A stretch of 20,745 bases of DNA from Flavobacteriaceae bacterium (GTDB taxonomy: Bacteria > Bacteroidota > Bacteroidia > Flavobacteriales > Flavobacteriaceae). The stretch covers positions 1-20,745 of the forward strand of contig JAGLDM010000242.1 of the NCBI GenBank assembly GCA_023145595.1, given 5' to 3'. Positions 15,571 to 20,745 of the stretch are shown piece after piece (within the stretch, counting starts at the first letter, position 1; every line of letters starts with the position of its first letter). The notes under the pieces were generated by a model. It did no database searches. It was given only the letters and a program-made list of their open reading frames with translations, and was not told the origin of the DNA. Made by a program: the position numbers and the translations under genes.

Positions 15571-16776
15571 TTCTTCCCATTCGTATTCTTCTTTTTTCAC
15601 TTCTCCTTCTTTTACTTCTTTTGTGTTCACTTTATTAAGAACACGCTCTATGTTTTTGTAAAAACTCTCTGCGGCAGCGGGGTCTCCTTCAATTTTCATA
15701 TATCCTGATTTAAAAGCATCAAGAGATTCTTTGTATTTATCTCTATATTCAAAATCTAATCCGGTATAATAATCACCCAAAGGAGACTCTGGATACAATT
15801 CAAAAATCATTTCTCCAAACTCTCTTAAATGCTTTCCATTTTCCTGGTCTATAATAATAGGCTCAATGGCGTAAATATCACGTTCTCTAATTTTTAAATT
15901 ACTTCCAAAAAAGTGTTCAATGTTAACATATTTATTCTTTAAATAAGCAATGGCATCTAGGGGTGATAAATCTTTAACATGTGTTTCAAATTCTTCTTTT
16001 GTTATGGCAGAGAAGATGTCAAAGATAAAAGAAAAGGCACTCGGCATTGATTGTGAAATAGATGCGGTTAATGAACTTTCGTTAAATTCATCATATTTAT
16101 AGTTAAATTTAGTGTTTGATTTTTCTGATAGCACTTCATTAACAAGTTTAATTTGTGTTTGTTTAGACTTGGAATGATAATCCCCAGAACTCATATAGAA
16201 GTGATAGTTAAACATTTTAACTTTATTTATACTGTTTCCAAGAATCCCTGCCATATTTGGTGCGAAATACGGGTTTATAATGATAAAAGCATCAAACCCA
16301 GGTTCTTCTTCTATAAATAAATAACTGGCAAAATTGGCAGTTAGGGTATTTCCAACTATTGTTTTAAACGGAGATATTCTATAGTTACTACTTAAGTAAT
16401 TAAGCAACTCTCCTCTTATAAATCGGTAAAAGGATTCACTTCTCCCAGAAGGGTAACTCGTATCTTCGTTATAACCGCAATCTACATAGCGCCTATCTCC
16501 ACCTTGACTAATCCCAATTACAATTTGTTCAGGTGCTTTTTCTTTTTGCGAAAATAAAACGGAGTTCCCTACATAGAGGTCAAATAAATAATCTGCATCT
16601 AAAACAATAGCGACAGGGTAAGGTTTTGTTTCATTTTCGTGGTAGGAGGGGGGTAAATAAACCCGAATTTCTCGAACTTCATCTAATTCATAAGAATGAA
16701 TTTTTTCTTTATAGGTTGATTGCGAAAACATTGAAATTACTAAGAAGAGGTTTAATGTGAAAAATATTTTTTTCAT
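15559..16776 (-). CDS. Secreted esterase-like alpha/beta-hydrolase with atypical nucleophile elbow
   Basis: This is a 405-residue exported protein. The signal peptide MKKIFFTLNLFLVISMFSQS has likely cleavage near Ser-Gln. From about residue 28 to 260 it follows the putative esterase (Fes/esterase D) fold: REIRVYLPPSYHENE, YPVAIVLDADYLFDL, QIVIGISQGGDRRYVDCGYN, FYRFIRGELLNYLSSNYRI and KTIVGNTLTANFASYLF. In active members the last segment carries the G-x-S-x-G nucleophile elbow; here it reads G-N-T-L-T (residues 142-146), so serine is replaced by threonine and the final glycine is missing. A C-terminal helical part (about 310-380, with LREFGEMIFELYPESPLGDY) looks TPR-like. The last 20 residues are Glu/Lys/Tyr rich. 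The gene lies 31 bases after the 1233-residue phosphatase-barrel gene, same strand, probably one operon. It may be a non-catalytic or altered hydrolase. Confidence 0.75.
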   Translation of the reverse strand: MKKIFFTLNLFLVISMFSQSTYKEKIHSYELDEVREIRVYLPPSYHENETKPYPVAIVLDADYLFDLYVGNSVLFSQKEKAPEQIVIGISQGGDRRYVDCGYNEDTSYPSGRSESFYRFIRGELLNYLSSNYRISPFKTIVGNTLTANFASYLFIEEEPGFDAFIIINPYFAPNMAGILGNSINKVKMFNYHFYMSSGDYHSKSKQTQIKLVNEVLSEKSNTKFNYKYDEFNESSLTASISQSMPSAFSFIFDIFSAITKEEFETHVKDLSPLDAIAYLKNKYVNIEHFFGSNLKIRERDIYAIEPIIIDQENGKHLREFGEMIFELYPESPLGDYYTGLDFEYRDKYKESLDAFKSGYMKIEGDPAAAESFYKNIERVLNKVNTKEVKEGEVKKEEYEWEEGEY

Positions 16777-16807
16777 GTTTCTTTATTTTATATGTTGATA
16801 TTTTCTT

Positions 16808-19800
16808 TTAAAATCCAAAGCCCATTCCAAACCGAATATAAGCACCTTCATTTGAGTTAAAAATGTAAAAATTTAAATTAATCAATTTGGCTCCAACCGC
16901 CCAAAATCCAACACCATAAGATGTTTTCCAATCGGTTGATTCTTCGCTGTTTAGCCAAACTCTACCGTAGTCAAAACCTGCTAACATTCCTAATTCTAAG
17001 GGAAGTAAAGGGGTTTTTATACGGTCAAACTTGTATCGAATATCGGTATTTTGATAATAAGAACGGTTTCCGGTAAATCGCTGATTTCGGAACCCTCTTA
17101 ACCCATCTTTTCCTCCAATACTCGCCGCATTATAGAATTGAAAATGATCACCAATTATTATATTTCCTTTAAATTTTGTTGCTAAAACAACTTTTCCTTC
17201 AGGAGTTAATTTATGGTTAAAACTCAATTCGGGCCTAATATACGCATTATGTTCGGCTTTTATTCCTAAATTAGTTTTCCATCCAGTTTCTACGGCAAAT
17301 TTCATCCCCATGGTTTGTAGAGCTTTGTTATCGTAGTTCTCATATTTGTAAATAGCATTTACACCTACAAAGTCTTGACGTTCATCAGAAACATCAGGGA
17401 TGTTTTCTATAAAGCGCCCAGTAGTTTTTTCTACTTCGGCAGTTTGAAATAGCGCTCCAAGTTTTAATATACTTCCCATGCGACCTGTCCATTTAAGCGA
17501 TGGGTTGGCAGTAAACGAGGCTGTTTTTACTCTGTAGTATTCTTTTCCCAGAGCATCATCATCATTGATCGTTTCATTTCCCCATCCAAAAAAGTTGACG
17601 CTGTAGTTAGTACTTGTAAATTGGCTAAATAAATTAAAATTCCAATTATGAATGATGTTTCCAATTTCCATGTCAAATTTCACGTCATACCCGCTCGTTG
17701 CAAAATAATAATTGAAGTCAACGTTATACAGTTGGGTGTATGGATTTCCGTTAAATCCATATTTGTAAAAACTATTTTTCACACCAATTCTAAACCCGTC
17801 ATCAGGATTGGCCCCCATTTTTGGTATAATTATATTTCGTTCGCTTTTTAAGCGTTTGTAATCATATGTGTTTATTGAATAGTCATCTAGACGATACACT
17901 GTTCCTTTGTCTGTGGTAAAGGTGTTTTTTTTCGAGTTGAAATCATAGATTATCACCTTTTTTCCGCTCTCTATATTATAGGTGTCATTGTTTTGACCGC
18001 CAATAATTCGCAGTCTGATAACATTTGTATCTTCTCCATTAACATTAAAAATATCTTTATCACGCAGTCCATACATCCAAATTTCTTTGGTCATACCTTT
18101 GAGATATGTTTTTTCAAATATTTTAGAATCTTTTGAGCCTTCTTTAATATTGAATATTTTTATTGTAGTGTCACCATTGGCAAGTCTATTAACATCAAAA
18201 ACATTGTCTTCGTCCGTGCCCTTTATAACAGCATTTTTATGGAGTTCTTCATAATATTTTTTGGCTACTTTTTGCAAATTTGAGATGCGTTCCAAAAATA
18301 TCTTCTTAATTTTTTTGGTGGTTTCTCCTTGTACTTCATAAGGCATTTGCTTAAAAGCAGAATCTATAATTTCGGGAGTCAAATGTTCTTGTAGAAATTT
18401 TGCCTGGGTAAGCCAATCGTCTATAGTAGATTCAGAGGTTAGGGAGATATCTAAAGGGAAGGCTTCTATATTAAACCATTTAACACTTTTCATTTTTGGC
18501 TTGTATTCTTGCATTAATTTAAACTCTCTTACTAGGGCAGTAACAGTTTTTAAAGCAAACCCATCAGAAGTTGAAAATGCTTTATCTCGGCCTCTTGGAA
18601 TTGGTCTGTAAATGGTCTTTTCATCTTTTTTAGTTACTGTCCAGCACCATTGATCTTCATATCGATTCCAATCTCCGATTGCCATATCAAACAAACGAGC
18701 TCTAATATACATGGTCTCATCTAACACATGTTTGTCAGATTTTTTCAAATTATGAAGTAAATCTTGGGTGTTAATGATTTTGTTTGAATATCCAAAACGC
18801 TCAACATTTTCATGACCAAAAAAAACTAGTTCTTCAATCATGTATAATTCGTCACCGAATGCTTTATTGTACTTTCCAAGTCTATTTTGTTTAGGTACAT
18901 AGAATAATTTGGGATTGGTATGGTATAAACCAACCGCATCAGAAAGTATTGCATTTGTAAAAGAGGCGTAAGGGTGGGCAATTGTGTAAATATCCAGAAG
19001 CAATTCCTCTGTATAGGTGTCAATAAATTGCTCATCGATATATTGATCTTTAAAAGCAACTTCTTGAAAATATTGAGCAGTACTTTTCCGTAGGGCTCTC
19101 ATGGTGTATTCCCTACCATCTTTATCTTTTAACCTGATTGATCTTGATTGCTGTCCGTCTCCTTTTCGGATAGGTGTTAACCCACCGTATAGGGTGTCTA
19201 ATAAAACAGTTTTAGCTTCAATTCTTGTGCTATAATCATCACGGTAATGCTCTCCCCAAATACGTTTGTAAAACGGACCTTTATTTGTTTCTCTGTGCGT
19301 ATAAACAGACGTTTTTATAGTTTTTGGAAAAGAATCACTGTATTTGTTTAAATCTATTTCAGGGTTTTTTGGATAAATTTCTTTTCTGAATAGTAAGTTT
19401 TGTTTTTTATCAGATTCCGAATAATAATAGACCCAACTAGCTCCGTTTTTTAGAACTTCTATTTTAGCATACCCTATTCCCCCGTAAGAGAAAACTCCGT
19501 TATCTGTAACTCTAGTAGCTGTTTTTGTTGATCCTGAACCACTAATGATTTGAACTTTGTTTGCGTGTTCTAGGTATTGTAAACTATGCTCATGTCCCGA
19601 TAAAAAAATGACTTTCTCTGCCTTCTGTGAAATAGTAGTTATGCGTTTTTGATATTTAAGGTAGATCGGGTTTTGAAGATCTTGAGGATAGGCACCGCTG
19701 GTTTTTCTGAGAAGGTTAATAAACGACCCTGCTACGGGTAATGGAATTTTATTATTTATTGGAAATAGTTGTTGTTTTAAAGAGTATTGACCACCATGAG

Positions 19801-20509
19801 AGCCATTGCTATACATGGGGTGGTGCAAGGCTACGAATATAATTTTACCGTCGTTCTTTTTAATTAAGGCTTCAAACTCTGAGAAAAAACGTTCACGAGT
19901 TTTAATTTCACATTGATTGTTCATCGTGAGGTTTTTATCCCAATCTTCTAGGTACCACTGAGAGTCAACTAAAATTAAAACAATTTCATTCGAGATATCA
20001 ATTTCATCTATGGGACAACCATTCTTTGGTAAAAAAGAAATTTTGTCATCCAATTGTTTTGCAATGTATTCCTGTTCTCTTTTTAAGCCGATGATACCGT
20101 CATTATAATAATCGTGATTTCCTGGAATAAAAATTGTGTTTCCATTAAATTCTTTAACAATAGATAATTGAGTATCTATACTTTGCTCAGCGTATAACCT
20201 ATCGGGATCCGTTTTGTTAGGCATCCCTTTTTTATAGGTGTTATCACCCAAATAAAGTACTGTTGAATTTTTAGAAGCACTAGAAAGTTCTGTTTTTAAG
20301 GCTTCAAAATTTGATTGTATATGCTTATTATTAGCCCCCCCTCCATCTCCAATTAAATAAAAAGTATGTGCAATTTCACTTTCAGTGCCTTTAGTCGCTT
20401 CTTTCCATTTTTCGGCATTCTCATGGTATTGCGCATCATAAGTTGCACAACCTGACATTAAAAGAATAATAATAACGAATGAAAGTTTGTCGTTTATAAA
20501 TCGACTCAT
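16808..20509 (-). CDS. Multidomain envelope protein: lipoprotein signal, metallophosphatase, kinase-like region, Omp85-type barrel
   Basis: This is a 1233-residue envelope protein. Residues 1-21 form a signal ending LLMSGC, so Cys21 is a likely lipidation site. Residues 48-312 are a calcineurin-like phosphatase with all metal motifs: GDGG (Asp55), LGDN (Asp89), GNHD (130-133), HH (229-230) and GHEH (305-308). Residues about 445-745 form a separate helical-rich region with IGDWNRYEDQW and YRPIPRGRDKAF, resembling the catalytic and metal loops of atypical kinases; this is inference. Residues about 805-860 have GLRDKDIFNVNG and GGQNNDTYNIES, like RTX repeats. From about 890 to the end, amphipathic strands and GGKDGLRGFRNQRFTGN fit an Omp85/TamA-type barrel with the LRGF loop, ending in Phe. 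No POTRA domain is evident. Phosphatase-barrel fusions are known in Bacteroidota, usually annotated only as metallophosphoesterase. The substrate is unknown. It is the first gene of a two-gene unit. Confidence 0.85.
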   Translation of the reverse strand: MSRFINDKLSFVIIILLMSGCATYDAQYHENAEKWKEATKGTESEIAHTFYLIGDGGGANNKHIQSNFEALKTELSSASKNSTVLYLGDNTYKKGMPNKTDPDRLYAEQSIDTQLSIVKEFNGNTIFIPGNHDYYNDGIIGLKREQEYIAKQLDDKISFLPKNGCPIDEIDISNEIVLILVDSQWYLEDWDKNLTMNNQCEIKTRERFFSEFEALIKKNDGKIIFVALHHPMYSNGSHGGQYSLKQQLFPINNKIPLPVAGSFINLLRKTSGAYPQDLQNPIYLKYQKRITTISQKAEKVIFLSGHEHSLQYLEHANKVQIISGSGSTKTATRVTDNGVFSYGGIGYAKIEVLKNGASWVYYYSESDKKQNLLFRKEIYPKNPEIDLNKYSDSFPKTIKTSVYTHRETNKGPFYKRIWGEHYRDDYSTRIEAKTVLLDTLYGGLTPIRKGDGQQSRSIRLKDKDGREYTMRALRKSTAQYFQEVAFKDQYIDEQFIDTYTEELLLDIYTIAHPYASFTNAILSDAVGLYHTNPKLFYVPKQNRLGKYNKAFGDELYMIEELVFFGHENVERFGYSNKIINTQDLLHNLKKSDKHVLDETMYIRARLFDMAIGDWNRYEDQWCWTVTKKDEKTIYRPIPRGRDKAFSTSDGFALKTVTALVREFKLMQEYKPKMKSVKWFNIEAFPLDISLTSESTIDDWLTQAKFLQEHLTPEIIDSAFKQMPYEVQGETTKKIKKIFLERISNLQKVAKKYYEELHKNAVIKGTDEDNVFDVNRLANGDTTIKIFNIKEGSKDSKIFEKTYLKGMTKEIWMYGLRDKDIFNVNGEDTNVIRLRIIGGQNNDTYNIESGKKVIIYDFNSKKNTFTTDKGTVYRLDDYSINTYDYKRLKSERNIIIPKMGANPDDGFRIGVKNSFYKYGFNGNPYTQLYNVDFNYYFATSGYDVKFDMEIGNIIHNWNFNLFSQFTSTNYSVNFFGWGNETINDDDALGKEYYRVKTASFTANPSLKWTGRMGSILKLGALFQTAEVEKTTGRFIENIPDVSDERQDFVGVNAIYKYENYDNKALQTMGMKFAVETGWKTNLGIKAEHNAYIRPELSFNHKLTPEGKVVLATKFKGNIIIGDHFQFYNAASIGGKDGLRGFRNQRFTGNRSYYQNTDIRYKFDRIKTPLLPLELGMLAGFDYGRVWLNSEESTDWKTSYGVGFWAVGAKLINLNFYIFNSNEGAYIRFGMGFGF

Positions 20510-20745
20510 GCTTTTTTATAAAATTAAAAGTTTAAAAGTACGTAAAATAATGTGTTTTAAGAGGTTTCGATTGAAACAAATCTCCGCTAAAAACAGTTTT
20601 GTAATGTTTTGAGAATCGAGATTGTTTTGTTTGTAATAATTATGAAAATAACATTTTAAACAACCTGTCAAGTGTCTAATTATTAACGTCTTGAATCGTT
20701 TGGGGGTGAAATTATTCTTGTGAAACGAGATGTAATTCATACTTG
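20510..20745. other. Upstream region of the phosphatase-barrel gene; no gene seen
   Basis: This is AT-rich DNA with no convincing gene. A minus-strand open frame exists, but its residues show no family pattern and are rich in Asn, Lys, Ile and Leu as expected from AT-rich spacer. The minus strand carries TACTTTTA (20533-20540), one base off the TAnnTTTG -7 consensus, 24 bases before the ATG at 20509. It is a weak promoter candidate. Confidence 0.4.

Noticed and set aside
20516..20740. 74-residue minus-strand open frame upstream of the phosphatase-barrel gene
   Set aside because: The residues reflect AT-rich spacer DNA, with no signal peptide, domain or family likeness. It also occupies the place where the promoter should be.

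Overview
The window looks like chromosomal DNA from a low-GC member of the Bacteroidota, most probably a Flavobacteriaceae species. The reasons are: several gene families typical of that group (DUF4159, DUF4834 next to YfhO, pRiA4b ORF-3-like, a lipoprotein phosphatase fused to an Omp85-type barrel); menaquinone genes; tightly packed or overlapping genes without clear Shine-Dalgarno sequences; and upstream boxes matching the Bacteroidetes -7 element TAnnTTTG. No tRNA, rRNA, CRISPR array, insertion sequence or phage gene was seen.

Layout. (1) Positions 1-3106, minus strand: a compact operon read right to left. It holds a small outer-membrane 'transporter' family protein with a simple-repeat acidic tail, a double-GNAT protein, the 16S rRNA methyltransferase RsmE, and the start of a DUF4159 protein cut by the window edge. 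All four genes overlap by a few bases. (2) Positions 3299-11232, plus strand: a cell-surface glycan block. It holds a DUF4834 membrane protein, a YfhO-type GT-C membrane protein, two GT-B glycosyltransferases, the UDP-GlcNAc 2-epimerase WecB and a Wzx-like flippase. WecB would supply UDP-ManNAc, the transferases would build a lipid-linked oligosaccharide, the flippase would export it, and YfhO may add sugars outside the membrane. No polymerase or initiating transferase is present, so the pathway must be completed elsewhere. (3) Positions 11245-11760, minus strand: a lone pRiA4b ORF-3-like protein. (4) Positions 11835-15487, plus strand: a menaquinone block of a DHNA-CoA thioesterase-like hotdog protein (menI-like), menF and menD, followed six bases later by a short CvfB-like RNA-binding protein. 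(5) Positions 15559-20509, minus strand: a two-gene unit. The first gene encodes a 1233-residue envelope protein and the second a secreted esterase-like alpha/beta-hydrolase whose nucleophile elbow lacks serine.

The most interesting object is the 1233-residue protein (16808-20509). Its apparent order is lipoprotein signal, calcineurin-like phosphatase, a middle region with motifs reminiscent of the atypical protein-kinase-like fold (FAM20/HipA type), a short RTX-like glycine/aspartate segment, and an Omp85-type beta-barrel with the LRGF motif. The phosphatase and barrel are readable from sequence. The kinase-like and RTX-like assignments are inference. Its downstream partner, a degenerate hydrolase, may work with it at the cell surface.
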